From Emiliania huxleyi CCMP1516 (lineage: Eukaryota > Haptophyta > Isochrysidales > Noelaerhabdaceae), in contig NW_005198966.1 of the NCBI RefSeq assembly GCF_000372725.1, positions 1,613,507 to 1,677,506 on the forward strand: 64,000 nt of DNA. The letters are read 5' to 3'. The position numbers and the translations under genes are program-made. The number at the start of each line of letters is the position of its first letter. The stretch's first letter is position 1. Positions 20,004 to 29,265 of the stretch are shown here, piece by piece. Below the pieces are notes generated by a model that had not been told where the DNA came from, made no database searches, and worked only from the letters and a program-made list of their open reading frames with translations.

Positions 20004-20494
20004 ATACAGACTACCCGGGTAGCAACGATACGCTCCCGCAGAGAGCAGCAGTCCTAATAAGAAATCAGATCCACTAGACTGTCCTCCAGAATCTAAAATC
20101 CCGGTGGGGTGGCGGCGTGCCGTCCTCCCTTGGTTTTTGTTTTCTTTCTTTCTAGAGTACAGAAATTCAAACAACATTTTGCACGACGACTCTGTTCTCT
20201 TCAGCACCTGAGCTGACAGTGACACCTCAACCGCTCGAGCTCAACCGCTCCCTACCAGAGCTACCTTCTACCTACCAATAAAACCCAACCCTGGCAGGAC
20301 CAGTAGTGGGTGCACAAGCGCATGTGCCATGTGCTCCATATCATTTCCAGGAAGGAACATAACACATGTACATGTACATGTAGCACTGAGACTTCTCTTC
20401 TTGTACCGAGGCATTTGTTGAGAGAAAATGAAATTCTCGCTCGAGCGCTCCATCATGCGCCATGGTCCTCTCGGCCGGCGCGCCTGCCGCTCGC
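20004..20494. other. Spacer with one short interspersed repeat
   Basis: A TAAAATCCC-family copy (about 20091-20152, ending in a CTTT tail) lies between the 2OG oxygenase start and the end of the AMP-binding protein gene. A TACATGTACATGTA-type palindromic stretch lies near 20368-20381. No gene is seen. Confidence 0.6.
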
Positions 20495-21505
20495 TCACTT
20501 TGCCTTTCCAAACGCGTGCATCGCGACGCCTGCATACTCGAGTGGCAGCGGCTCGCCGCCCTTTGGCGCGGGCGCCTCGCGCACGCCTGGCAAGAAGCTG
20601 CTCCCCGACCCAATCTTGATTACTCCCGTCCTCAGCGCGAGCATCGCCGCCGGCGCAGGCGCCGCCGCCATCGCCCGCAGCGTGTGCGTGTCACCGAAGA
20701 GCACCGTCGCGCCGCTGGTTGCGAGCACGTCGGCGGTAACGCTCGCGCGCTGGCTCGGGTCGCCGCAGCCGCGGATGCCGCCGACCGCCGGCAGGACGAC
20801 CGCGGCGCCCGCTCCGAATGCGGCGGCGCAGGCCTGCACCCCGAAGGCGTGCATGAGCGTGACGGAGCAGCAGACACGGTCCGCGGCGCTGAGGCCAAGC
20901 GTCGAGGCGGCGTCCGCGCCGAGATCCGCTGCGGCTGCGTGAGAGAGCGGCGCGGTGCCGAAGACGCCGACGAGGCTCTCGGGCGTCGCCGCGGGAGCGC
21001 CGCCACGCGGCGGGCAGTGCTCGAGGAGCTCGGCAAAGGCGACGGCGCCACGCGTGGCGGGGCGCAGGCCCTCCTCGAGCTCCAGGTAGACGGTCGGTAA
21101 GGCCTTGGCCGGACCCGCTGTTGGCGCCATGCCGTCCACCGTGACGACGCCTCGCACGTCGTGCGCCGCGCATAGAGCCGCCATTGCCGCCTCGTCCTTT
21201 GGAGGCGTGGCGATCGCGGCCCCGACATGAGCGAGCGCGCACTGCAGGAGGAGATTCTCCGCCGTGTTTGGAAAGTCCGAGATGATGACGCTGCCAGCCG
21301 CGTACCCAAGGTCCTCGAGGCCGGTGGCGAGCTGCCGCGCCTTGAGGTCGAGTTGGCCATACTCCATCGAGATGCCCTGCTGCGGCGCGAGCAGCGCAAG
21401 TGCCGACGGTGGCGGCGCGCCGAGCGAGGCCAGAGAGGAGGCAGCGCGTGCGCGCCGTGCGCCGCGTGCTGCAGCGCGTCCGATAGGTTGGCCGAATCCC
21501 TGCAT
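20495..21505 (-). CDS. Truncated AMP-binding (ANL superfamily) protein
   Basis: A 336-aa intronless frame from ATG 21505. Residues 1-30 are Arg/Ala-rich without acidic residues, like a mitochondrial presequence. The region from about 45 matches the N-terminal subdomain of acyl-CoA synthetases: ISMEYGQLDLKARQLATGLEDLGY, then FPNTAENLLLQCALAHVGAAIA. Next comes an N-subdomain-like stretch with CSVTLMHAFGVQACAAAF and GAAVVLP. The nucleotide-binding P-loop (normally SGTTGxPKG) is replaced by VFGTAPLSHAAAA, and the adenylate-forming core motifs and C-terminal lid are absent. Full enzymes are about 500-650 aa. It may be an inactive regulator, a partner subunit, or a gene decaying at its 3' end, although the frame is clean. 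Confidence 0.7.
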   Translation of the reverse strand: MQGFGQPIGRAAARGARRARAASSLASLGAPPPSALALLAPQQGISMEYGQLDLKARQLATGLEDLGYAAGSVIISDFPNTAENLLLQCALAHVGAAIATPPKDEAAMAALCAAHDVRGVVTVDGMAPTAGPAKALPTVYLELEEGLRPATRGAVAFAELLEHCPPRGGAPAATPESLVGVFGTAPLSHAAAADLGADAASTLGLSAADRVCCSVTLMHAFGVQACAAAFGAGAAVVLPAVGGIRGCGDPSQRASVTADVLATSGATVLFGDTHTLRAMAAAPAPAAMLALRTGVIKIGSGSSFLPGVREAPAPKGGEPLPLEYAGVAMHAFGKAK

Positions 21506-21764
21506 GAGAGAAGAACGCGCTCGCCAGCTGCGCTCGCTGGCACTTGGCGCTAGTATCGCCGGGCCAAATTTTAGAGTAAAATTGGGCCTGCGAGTACGGG
21601 AGGTCGGGCGAGGAGCGGCGGGTGCTTGCTAAGAGCTAGCTAGAAAGAGACCGATTCGTCGCACTTCTCTTGCTCCAAGCGCTTGCGCTTCGGCGGTTAG
21701 TGGTGCACTAACCTCCGAGAAACCCGTCGGTCGCTCCTTTCCTCTCTATCTACATCGCAAACCC

Positions 21765-21806
21765 TGTCAGCAGAGTCCTCCTACGGGAATGTACGTAAGA
21801 GCCACA
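21765..21806 (-). repeat. Short dispersed repeat, inverted copy
   Basis: The reverse complement reads GCTCTTACGTACATTCCC, then GCTGACAGGGTTTG, matching 18540-18590 and 29028-29075. Confidence 0.75.
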
Positions 21807-21824
21807 TACAACGAAGAACGGGAG

Positions 21825-22436
21825 CTAGATAGAGAGAACAAACAAACAAACAAACCCGGCCGAGTCCCTGCTGCTCAACCGCAGGTTCGCTCGACTGCGC
21901 GCTTGGCGCGTCCAGTCTTCAAAAAAAGAAAGAAGACACATCAGCCCGTGATCGGTCGTCTCGTGCATCCGGGCGAGCGGGCCGGCACCACGAGGGGCTG
22001 GCATCATGCTCACCTCTCCCTCACGCTCACCTCCCCCGTTGGGCTGCACGAAGTAGCGCTTCTCCCCCTCCGGACCATCAGGGGCATCGCGGGAGAGCGT
22101 GATGGCAAACGTCCGGCCCGGCTGGGCTTCAAATCGTGCAGCGAAGTCTGGCAGGACGTTTGACGGCGCGGAGGCAGCCATGGCTTCAACTGGCACCGGG
22201 AGCGTCTCCGTCAGACCTATGGTCGCCCCGTTGCTCGACCCATACTTTGCCCGTTTCGAATCGAGGATCTTGTTGTCGAAACGGATAGAGTTGCTGCCAA
22301 AGCCCTGGACACGCCCGCTCTGCAAGAAGGTTGGGCAGGCTGCGCGGAGCGATTCGAGCGCTAGAGCTTCCGCCGTCGATCGGTCGCGGAGAGCCCCGCC
22401 GTCGAAGCTGGCCGCAAACGTCTCGTGCAGGGTCAT
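21825..22436 (-). CDS. Hypothetical protein
   Basis: A 203-codon frame from ATG 22436. The first 130 residues look protein-like, with balanced composition and segments such as NSIRFDNKILDSKRAKYGSS and FAARFEAQPGRTFAITLSRD. The last part (from about 175) overlaps low-complexity DNA and may be intron or 3' UTR. No family is recognised. A TIR-bearing segment begins just upstream at 22557. Confidence 0.35.
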   Translation of the reverse strand: MTLHETFAASFDGGALRDRSTAEALALESLRAACPTFLQSGRVQGFGSNSIRFDNKILDSKRAKYGSSNGATIGLTETLPVPVEAMAASAPSNVLPDFAARFEAQPGRTFAITLSRDAPDGPEGEKRYFVQPNGGGEREGEVSMMPAPRGAGPLARMHETTDHGLMCLLSFFEDWTRQARSRANLRLSSRDSAGFVCLFVLSI

Positions 22437-22556
22437 GCCGCGACGCGGCGTAACCGACCGAGGCGCGAAATGATAGTTCTTGAAAAGCGGCTGCTATTTC
22501 TTCACCGGGGAGAACCACGGCGACTGGCGCCGGCGGCGCAGATCTGCGTACACCCC

Positions 22557-23327
22557 GGTGCGAGTTAATGCGCATTTCTTCTCTGCACTATAGCCCTTGA
22601 GAAAAAGCTCGCATTATGCAAACCTGTGCCTGTGTCCTAGGAAGTAGACTGGGAGGGGTACTCCCATAGGAAGAGGAGGTCTGGAGAGGCCCACAGCGGT
22701 CAGGAGAGGCCCCAAGAGGGTGCTAGATGAGAGTCAGCAGAGCGCGCCGTCTCGGCGGCTATGGGCAAGTGGGCTGAGAGACAAGAGGGATTTTTCTCTC
22801 GGGCGGAAGTGGAAGCCCCGACTTCTAATAAATTGTGCCAGGCGTAGCCGGGGGCGGACAGCAGGACCTCTCCTTCCTGAGTCACCAGATCCAGAAAATC
22901 CCAACGATCCTTGAGCGGAGGCCGCCTCTTGCGCCTTGGCCACTTTTCCGGCCTCTCCGGAGAATCTGGGAGAATGGCTACCATAGCCTAGCATGGCACC
23001 CGCGGGCAAAGCTGCCCCCAGGTCCCTAGAGCCCATGGGCATTCCCAAAGGATATGTCAGCGTGAGGTGAGGGCGCAACGGTGGGGGCTCTCACCAGCCC
23101 CTCAAAGTCGGGCCTCTCGGGCGGCGGTCAGAGGGGCGGGCAAGCGCACGTGGGAGAAGGGTCAGTGCGGCACACGGTGTGAGCTACCCCCTCTCCTGGT
23201 GAGGTGTGACTCTATAGCCCCTGAGGCCCTCTGGGCTGGGCACCATCAGCTTGGGCAGAGGTCCTCGGGGTGAGGAGAGAGGGAGCTCCCCTTTTCAGGC
23301 CCCCCCAACCGCGCATTAACTCGCACC
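22557..23327. mobile_element. Possible MITE with 17-bp terminal inverted repeats
   Basis: GGTGCGAGTTAATGCGC at 22557-22573 is perfectly inverted at 23311-23327. The 771-bp interior has no coding domain and includes AG/GGAG-rich stretches. CCC lies on both outer sides, but this is uninformative in GC-rich DNA. It lies between a hypothetical gene and the RTRAF start, so it could contain promoter DNA. A pair of unrelated inverted repeats is the alternative. Confidence 0.4.
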
Positions 23328-23374
23328 CCCGCGTAGGCGGGCGCGGAGTATTGCTTTTCTCCGGGCGACAAAGC

Positions 23375-24052
23375 ATGCACTGGCCGATTCGGCTACGCGC
23401 GCTTGGGTTCCCGTCAGCGGATCAGTTTACCGCGACCGAACGCGAGCTATTTGCTCTCGCATCGTGGCTAGAGGACACGCACATTCGCCAGCTCCCACCA
23501 GAGGAACGAGGCGGACTGCGGCAGGGCTCCCACGTCGCGCTCGAGGCTTACACATCTGAGCTGGTCGCGCCCGGCTGGGTAGCGTCAGCTCTGCAGGGGC
23601 GCGACTACGCGGCCGTGTGCTCGTGGCTCGTGTGTCTCGCATTGCAGTACGCTCATGAGGAGCAGTGCGGCGCGAGCGAGGCTGGTGCTACAATCGATGA
23701 GAGCGACTCTCAGCTCGCTGGCCTCGCGGGAGCGCTCGGCGTCGAGGTTGCTGGCGGCGCCGCCGCAACGTTGCACCGCGCGGCTGACGCGGCGCGCGCG
23801 CGGCCGTCAGCGGCCACCGCCGAGCCGGCGCCAGAACGCGACACGGCTGGCCGTAGTGGCGCCCTGCGTGCCTTGCCTCTCGGGTTTACCACGGGCGATG
23901 CCTTGCTCGACGACGCCGCGCGCGTGCTGCGTCTTCTGTACGTGGCGGACCTGCAGCGGCTGCAGGAAGGCGCCACCCGCGTGGTGGAGCGGCTGCAGGA
24001 GTCGTCAGCCAACCCACGGACAGAGCAGCGCTTGGGTCGTGTCGGTCGGTAG
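23375..24052 (+). CDS. RTRAF: RTRAF/hCLE (C14orf166) homologue
   Basis: A 225-aa intronless frame; ATG 23375 opens MHWPIRLRALGFPSADQFTAT, followed by ELFALASWLEDTHIRQLPPEERG, which aligns with the human N-terminus (WLEDQKIRHYKIEDRG). The C-terminus, LGFTTGDALLDDAARVLRLLYVADLQRLQ and TEQRLGRVGR, is almost the family signature (human ends ..DHRLGKVGR). Human RTRAF is 244 aa. It belongs to the tRNA-splicing ligase complex with RTCB and DDX1, and shuttles in RNA-transport granules. The middle, Ala-rich part is divergent. Frames that extend upstream of 23375 run into the repeat segment and are not used. The ligase complex role in this alga is inferred from the family. Confidence 0.9.
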   Translation: MHWPIRLRALGFPSADQFTATERELFALASWLEDTHIRQLPPEERGGLRQGSHVALEAYTSELVAPGWVASALQGRDYAAVCSWLVCLALQYAHEEQCGASEAGATIDESDSQLAGLAGALGVEVAGGAAATLHRAADAARARPSAATAEPAPERDTAGRSGALRALPLGFTTGDALLDDAARVLRLLYVADLQRLQEGATRVVERLQESSANPRTEQRLGRVGR

Positions 24053-24292
24053 AGACTAACGAGCCGTATAGACATGAGTGACATGTGAGACTGGAGAGCG
24101 TTGCGTCTCAAAACTTACGCTTGACGCTGTGCATGCGTGTGTGTAGCGTGCATAAAGCCTCTCTCGGTCTGGGCCTCGGCAGCGCACACTGAGCGCACAC
24201 GCCAGTGGCCCACTGCCAGTGCGGGGCGCGCGGGCTCCGACGGGTCGTTCCAGGTAACCAATCATAGATTCCTCCCACCGGCTCATCTGCCG

Positions 24293-27106
24293 CTACACCA
24301 GCGGCTCCCACCCAGGGAACTCAGCGAGCGAGTCGGCGTCGCACGGCCGCGCGTCGAGCCACACCGGCTCCGGCTCGCCCTCCTTGCCTGCCTCGAACGG
24401 CACGGCGTCGCTGCACCGGCGCACGATCTGCTCGGGCCACGGAGAGCAGACCTCGCGCCGCACGAGGCCGTCCCAGTCGACGCCCTCGAAGAAGGGGTGC
24501 GACCGCACCTCGGCCGCGTCTCCGCCGCCGCCGCCGAGTCGCTTCGAGGGAGCCCCGACCAGGAGCTGGCTCACGAGGTCGCGCGTGCGGCCGGCGGCAT
24601 GCGCCTCGATGCAGGGCGGGTACGCGATGACGCGAGGGCGGGCCATGATGCGCTGCACGACCGCGAAGTGCGACTCCGCCTCGAAAGGCGTGCAGCCGAC
24701 AGCGACCTCGTACAGCAGGACGCCCAGCGCCCACCAGTCGACTGCGGCGGTGTAGCCCTTGCCGCGGAGAACCTGCGGGGTTTGGGCTAGGTGCACCTGG
24801 GGTTGGGGTCCGGCGTTCGGGTCCGGGCTGGGTGTAGCTTTGGAACACCTCTGGCGCGAGGTAGACGGGGGTGCCTAGGGGAGAATTCCAAGGAGGCTCC
24901 CAGACGGAGCTCCGCACACCGGGCCCCGGGCGCGGAGGTGGACAAGGTGCCGCACACGGTGAGGGTGGGGCCGTGCAGCTCCTTGGAGAGGCCTACGGGG
25001 AGGGGTCCGAGATGAGGGGAGATTGGCCGAGATTGGCCGAGATCGAGCTCCGTGAAGAGGCCTACGGGGAGGTCCGAGAGAGCTCACGGGCAGCTGCGAG
25101 AAGTGCCCCCGGAAGAGGTGCTTGGGAGATGCCAAAGTCACACAGCTTGACGTAGCCGCGCGTGTCGAGCATGAGGTTCTCCACCTGGAAGGAGAGATGG
25201 CCGAGATACAGCCGAGATGAAGCGAGGTGTGTAGCCGAGGTGTAGCCGAGGTGTAGCCGAGGTGTAGCCGAGGTGTAGCCGAGGTGTAGCCGAGGTGTAG
25301 CCCGCGTCGTAGCCGAGGTGTAGCCCGCGTCGAGCATCCGGTGCTCCACCTTGAGGTCGCGGAAGGCAATGCCTGCAGGGCCAGCCGCGGACACGTCACG
25401 GAGATGGCGCGGGAGACATCCTGCCGCCTCGAGAGGGAGGCGGAGCCGTGATCGTGCAGGAAGCCGACCCCGAGGCAGACGCACGCGCAGAGGAAGCGGC
25501 ACGGCTCCGCGTCGAGGCAGCGCCTGCCGGCCAAGTCGTGCGCTTGATGGCCGCGTGTCGTGGACGTGTCGAGGACGTGTCGAGGACGTGTCGTGGACGC
25601 GTGGTGGACGTGTCTGGACGCGGCTCGGAGAGGGCGCGCCCGTGCGCGGCGAGGAGCGACTCGAGGTCGCTGGGCAGCAGCTCCAGCGCGAGGTAGAGGT
25701 GGGCGGCGCACTGGCGGAAGGCGAGGGCGCGGCAGGCGAAGGCGGCCGGCTGGTCGCGGCAGCAGGCGAGCACCTCGCGCTCGCTCGCCACCATGCGACA
25801 GCCGTCCTGCTGCGACCGCACCTCCGCCTTGCGCAGCACCTTGAGCGCGTGCGGCGAGGGCGAGGGCGAGAGATTAGGGCGAGGGAGTAGGGTGAGGGAG
25901 TAGGGTGAGGGAGTAGGGTGAGGGAGTAGGGCGAGGGAGTAGGGCGAGGGAGTAGGGCGAGGGAGTAGGGCGAGGGAGTAGGGCGAGGGAGTAGGGCGAG
26001 GGAGTAGGGCGAGGGAGTAGGGTGAGGGAGTAGGGCGAGGGTAAGGGCTCGGGGGGGGGGGGGGGGGAGCACCTTGATTGCGTAGCACTCGCCCGACGCC
26101 GCGTCGTGCACGCGCCACACCACGCCAAAGCTGCCGCTCCCCACCACGCCCTCGGGGGCCGCCTCTCTCCAGACGATCTCTTGCTCGCTCCTCGCCGGCG
26201 GTGGCCCCTCCCCGTCCGCCAGGTCCGCCGCAGACGAGTCCCCCGCCGTGGCGTCCATGTGCAGAGCGGCGGCTGGCTCGGTGAGCGGCGGAAGCAGCGA
26301 AGACATACTGATGCGGGGCCGCTGCGACGCGATGGAGAGGCGGCTGAACCTGCGCCCCGCACTCGTATCGGAGCCGAGGGCGGAGCGGAAGGAGGCGGTG
26401 TCGCTGGAGCTCTCGGCGAGAGCACGCCTAGCATCCGCCACATCGACGTCCACATGCCGCCACTCTGCACCGAACCTCGCCGCGAGATCGCCGGATGGAG
26501 AGAGCGGAGAGGCGCTGGAGAGTGCCGGAAGCCGAGCAGCCTGCGAGCAGAGGCTCGCCCGTGAGTGGTGCGTGACGGAAGTTATGCCGGCGGGAGGAAG
26601 GAGGTTCCGACGGTGGCGGCATACGACACGTCTCCGCCGAGCAGCGCCTCCTCTCCAACGTGATCGCCACGGACGAGCAGCCGCTGGCCAGCCTCGGCGC
26701 CATCGCCCGCGCCGCAAATCTCAAACGTGCCGCTGGCCACAACGTACAGGTGCAAGGCAGGCTCGCCTCGCTGGAAGACCATGGAGCCGGCCTGAACCTC
26801 GAGCGGTGCCGCCGAGGCGGCGAGCGCCGCAACCACCGACTCATCGAGGACAGTCTCGCACGCCGATGACTGCAGCAGCGAAGTAGCAGACACGAGTGCG
26901 GCAGCCACGGACGAGCGATCGGTGGGCATGTCTGTAGGCATGTCTGTGGGAATCACCAGCTCGAGTGGCGCCTCCATGATCCGCTCGGTGGTGCTGGCTC
27001 GACGTTTTAGCCGCTGCCTGAGGCTTCTGCGCCTGGCCTTCAGCTTCGAGGCGAACGTGACAGCTGACAGTGCAGCACCCATGCTGCAGTCGTCGTCTGC
27101 AATCAT
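24293..27106 (-). CDS. Cyclic-nucleotide-dependent protein kinase (PKG/AGC type)
   Basis: From ATG 27106: a basic N-terminus, then a cyclic-nucleotide-binding domain (VQAGSMVFQRGEPALHLYVV, GDHVGEEALLGG, YAATVGT). A regulatory linker with Ser-rich sequence follows, then an AGC kinase: GSGSFGVVWRVHDAASG (Gly loop), CYAIKV (Lys), LALELLPSDLES, CLGVGFLHDHG, FRDLK joined by splicing to VENLMLD, LCDFGIS, CGT-PVYLAPEV, VDWWALGVLLYE and an AGC tail with HPFFEGVDWDGL. It ends at 24293. This layout is that of cGMP/cAMP-dependent kinases, transducing cyclic nucleotide signals by Ser/Thr phosphorylation. At least five introns are needed. Two are loaded with minisatellites (25205-25330 and 25875-26045) that stay open in frame, so long predicted frames across them are misleading. 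Only one CNBD is visible; classical PKGs have two or more, so a second may be hidden in an intron-broken part or absent. Confidence 0.85.
25205..25330. repeat. Intronic minisatellite, 11-bp unit GTGTAGCCGAG
   Basis: About seven to nine copies of GTGTAGCCGAG with variants lie within the kinase gene, between the FRDLK exon and the VENLMLD exon. The unit also resembles the GAGATGCAGCCGAGAT-type repeats elsewhere in the window. It is inferred to be inside an intron. Confidence 0.8.
25875..26066. repeat. Intronic minisatellite, GAGGGAGTAGGGC unit, plus poly-G
   Basis: About twelve tandem copies of a 13-bp unit (GAGGGAGTAGGGC/T) are followed by a poly-G run at about 26051-26066. It lies directly after the YAIKV codons of the kinase gene and before KVLRKAEVRS, so it fills an intron. 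It is not telomeric (TTAGGG is not the unit). Confidence 0.85.
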
Positions 27107-27176
27107 TGTGTTGGGGTCTCGTCGCGTGAGCTCGTGGGGTCTCCTCGGTGTTCGCGCCGAAAACTAGGTATCGTCA

Positions 27177-27385
27177 ACGCGAAAAGAATTTAAACAACAC
27201 AACTCTCTCTCACAGCACACAGGCTCGACACAGGTGCGAACTGGCGCGTGCTAGTACTATCACCGGCACACAGCGAAAAGAATTTAAACGGGGAATTCTG
27301 CGAAAAGAATTTAATAAACACGCCCTAACTCACAGCAGACAGGCTCGACACAGGTGCGGACTGGCGCGTGCTAGCACTATCACAG
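27177..27385 (+). repeat. Tandem pair of a dispersed repeat (third copy at 40200)
   Basis: Two copies (27177-27270 and 27295-27385) of a unit beginning AAAAGAATTTAA and containing CAGGCTCGACACAGGTGCG and CTGGCGCGTGCTAG. A third copy is at 40200-40275, and a weak one (CACAGGTTCGACACAACTCA) at 11105. GGCTCGACAC is a poor Pol III B-box match, so a tRNA-derived origin is possible but unproven. Confidence 0.7.
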
Positions 27386-27620
27386 GCAAACATACGCGAA
27401 AATAATTAGAGGGCACGGCGACTCAAAAGACACAGCCGCATTCCTGAGACGCGCGAGGGCAGCCTCCTTGAAGGCAATGGCCAATGGGGGCTAGATTTGG
27501 AGCGCTCACCGAAGAGGAGTACGACAAAATAGCGCCCGTGATTGCCTGCCTGCACGCTGCCCGCACTCACAGACTCCATACCCGAAAGAAAGAGAGCTGA
27601 GAGGGGAGCTCGCAGGAGAG

Positions 27621-28034
27621 GTGACGAGTGAACTACAGGTAGTGGGGAAGGCAGCTTCGATTGCCATACAGACATGGGTGCGAAACAACGACAAGACCAA
27701 GGCACGGGCAGAGGAGCGAGAGAAGAACATAGGATGGATATTAGGGCGCCTGTTCACGGCATGGAGGGTGAGCCACGATGAACGGAATGAGCGTAGAGCC
27801 GAACGAGAGGAAGCGGGGGAAGAGGACTCCGAGGAGGACGAAACACCAGTGGAAATCCCGTCGTCAGCTGTCACGATATACCCGAAGGGAACCCCAGTGC
27901 CAACACCGACCGTTGAGGTACAAGCGCTCGAAACGAGAGTGGACCTGAGCAACGACATGACTTGGCGGCAAATGATCGGAGTGGGAGTCAGAAATGTGGT
28001 CCTTGCGCGAGGAGAGTTCGATAAACTAGACTGA
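27621..28034 (+). CDS. Hypothetical charged ORF, possibly a dispersed coding repeat
   Basis: An open frame of about 137 codons whose first ATG is internal; the frame begins at a GTG, so the true 5' end may be an upstream exon or lost. It is strongly helical and charged (ARAEEREKNIGWILGRLFTAW, then an acidic GEEDSEEDETP), and ends FDKLD before a CTGTAGAGC repeat. It shares a motif with the remnant at 11381-11761. No domain is recognised. Confidence 0.35.
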   Translation: MTSELQVVGKAASIAIQTWVRNNDKTKARAEEREKNIGWILGRLFTAWRVSHDERNERRAEREEAGEEDSEEDETPVEIPSSAVTIYPKGTPVPTPTVEVQALETRVDLSNDMTWRQMIGVGVRNVVLARGEFDKLD

Positions 28035-28035
28035 G

Positions 28036-28190
28036 GGAGGGTGTAGAGGATGTAGAGTGTAGAGCGCTGTAGAGCTGTAGAGCTGTAGAGCGCTCTGGAG
28101 CGCTGTAGAGCTGTAGAGCTCTACATCCGGCGCGGGACGAACTGCGTCCGTTGTAGAGCGCTGTAGAGCGCGATTTTGCTGTAGAGTTTG
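28036..28190. repeat. CTGTAGAGC-rich degenerate tandem repeat
   Basis: Many copies of GTAGAGCTGTAGAGCGCT-like units lie at the 3' side of the secreted-protein frame on the minus strand. The unit contains the AGCGCT palindrome. Confidence 0.85.
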
Positions 28191-28776
28191 TGCAGAGGCT
28201 GGGACCGCTCGGCGAGGGCGATGGGGACGACGGAGATGGGCTGGGGGACGGGCTAGGGGAGGGAGACGGCGAGAGCGACGGGCTCGGGGATGGGCTCGGT
28301 CCATCTCCACCGCACAGGACCGTGCCACCTGGGCACATGCCGCCAATAAAGTCGTAGCACACTTTATTTGCCGGGTTCTGGCACAGAGTGCCCGGCGAGC
28401 CCGGGTAGCAGTCAGAGCACACCCCTCGCGAGGTGTTTTTGAGGGGCATTGCAGTGACCTGTTGGAGCACCGCCTTGACGGCATCGCCCGCCTCCTCGAC
28501 GGCGGCCACAACCGACTCGTCGACATCGTCGCAGCTGCTGAAGTAACCAAAGAAGCTGCAGACGTCAATGCTGTTCATCCACACGAGGCGGATCGAAGTG
28601 GGCCTAGGCAGGACGGCAACGGAGAAGAGCGTGCCGGCTAGGAGCGAAACGACGAGTGTGGCTCCTCGGCACGCCCGCCGAGGCGCCTGGCTCGCCTCTC
28701 TCGTAAGCATGCTGCCGACCCGGAGCGGGAACGAGCGAGCGACCGACGGAGGACGGCCCGATTGTAACGTTTGCAT
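28191..28776 (-). CDS. Hypothetical secreted or membrane-anchored Cys-rich protein
   Basis: ATG 28776; a basic N-terminus and one hydrophobic segment (TLVVSLLAGTLFSVAVL) act as signal or anchor. A Cys-rich core follows (CSFFGYFSSCDDVDES, then CSDCYPGSPGTLCQNPANK, CYDFIGGMCPGGTVLC), then a Ser-Pro repeat of about 30 residues typical of algal cell-wall or extracellular linkers. The frame continues into the CTGTAGAGC repeat to 27988. The true C-terminus is uncertain, so I end the call at the repeat. No family is recognised. Confidence 0.5.
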
Positions 28777-28797
28777 CAATTGCGATGATAGCAGACG

Positions 28798-28940
28798 CCG
28801 GTTTTTCTCAGTGTACTTTAGGCCGGTTTTTCTCAGTGTACTTTACCTTAATGGGAGAAAAGGGAGAATCGGGGTGTGACTCTAGGCCCCTAAAGGCCCT
28901 AGACGCGCGGGCGTGAGAGCTCCGGAAGCGAGGTTTGCAC

Positions 28941-29000
<60 letters not shown>
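28798..29000. repeat. Tandem 25-bp duplication and (CT)n microsatellite
   Basis: GCCGGTTTTTCTCAGTGTAC occurs twice in tandem (28798-28847). A (CT)n tract follows at 28941-29000. No gene is seen in 28777-29265 apart from these and the dispersed repeat at 29028. Confidence 0.8.
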
Positions 29001-29002
<2 letters not shown>

Positions 29003-29027
29003 GTCTCTCACTCAGTACAGATAGGTT

Positions 29028-29075
29028 GCTCTTACGTACATTCCGGAAGGAGGAAGACTGCTGACAGGGTTTGGA
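29028..29075 (+). repeat. Short dispersed repeat (CTCTTACGTACATTCC family)
   Basis: The third copy of the repeat seen at 18540 and (inverted) 21765; GCTCTTACGTACATTCC then GCTGACAGGGTTTG. Confidence 0.75.
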
Positions 29076-29265
29076 GACACGCAGATTTTCTTCTTCTTGG
29101 GTTGGGCGGTTTTTGAGGAGGAGCGACTCCGAAGCGGGGGATTTTTTTGCGCTTAAAATTCTTTTTTCGGACAAATATAATGCGCGCACCCTCGTCTCGA
29201 GGCGACGTTCTGCGCTGCGGACATATATGGGCCCTTCTGGACCCTCCTCCCCTATCCCTACCGGT

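Noticed and set aside
20004-20225. N-terminal extension of the 2OG oxygenase
   Set aside because: It runs through a short interspersed repeat with a CTTT tail; the ATG at 20003 gives a sensible leader.
25875-26045. Telomere-like TAGGG array
   Set aside because: The unit is 13 bp (GAGGGAGTAGGGC) and lies within an intron of a kinase gene, not TTAGGG at an end.
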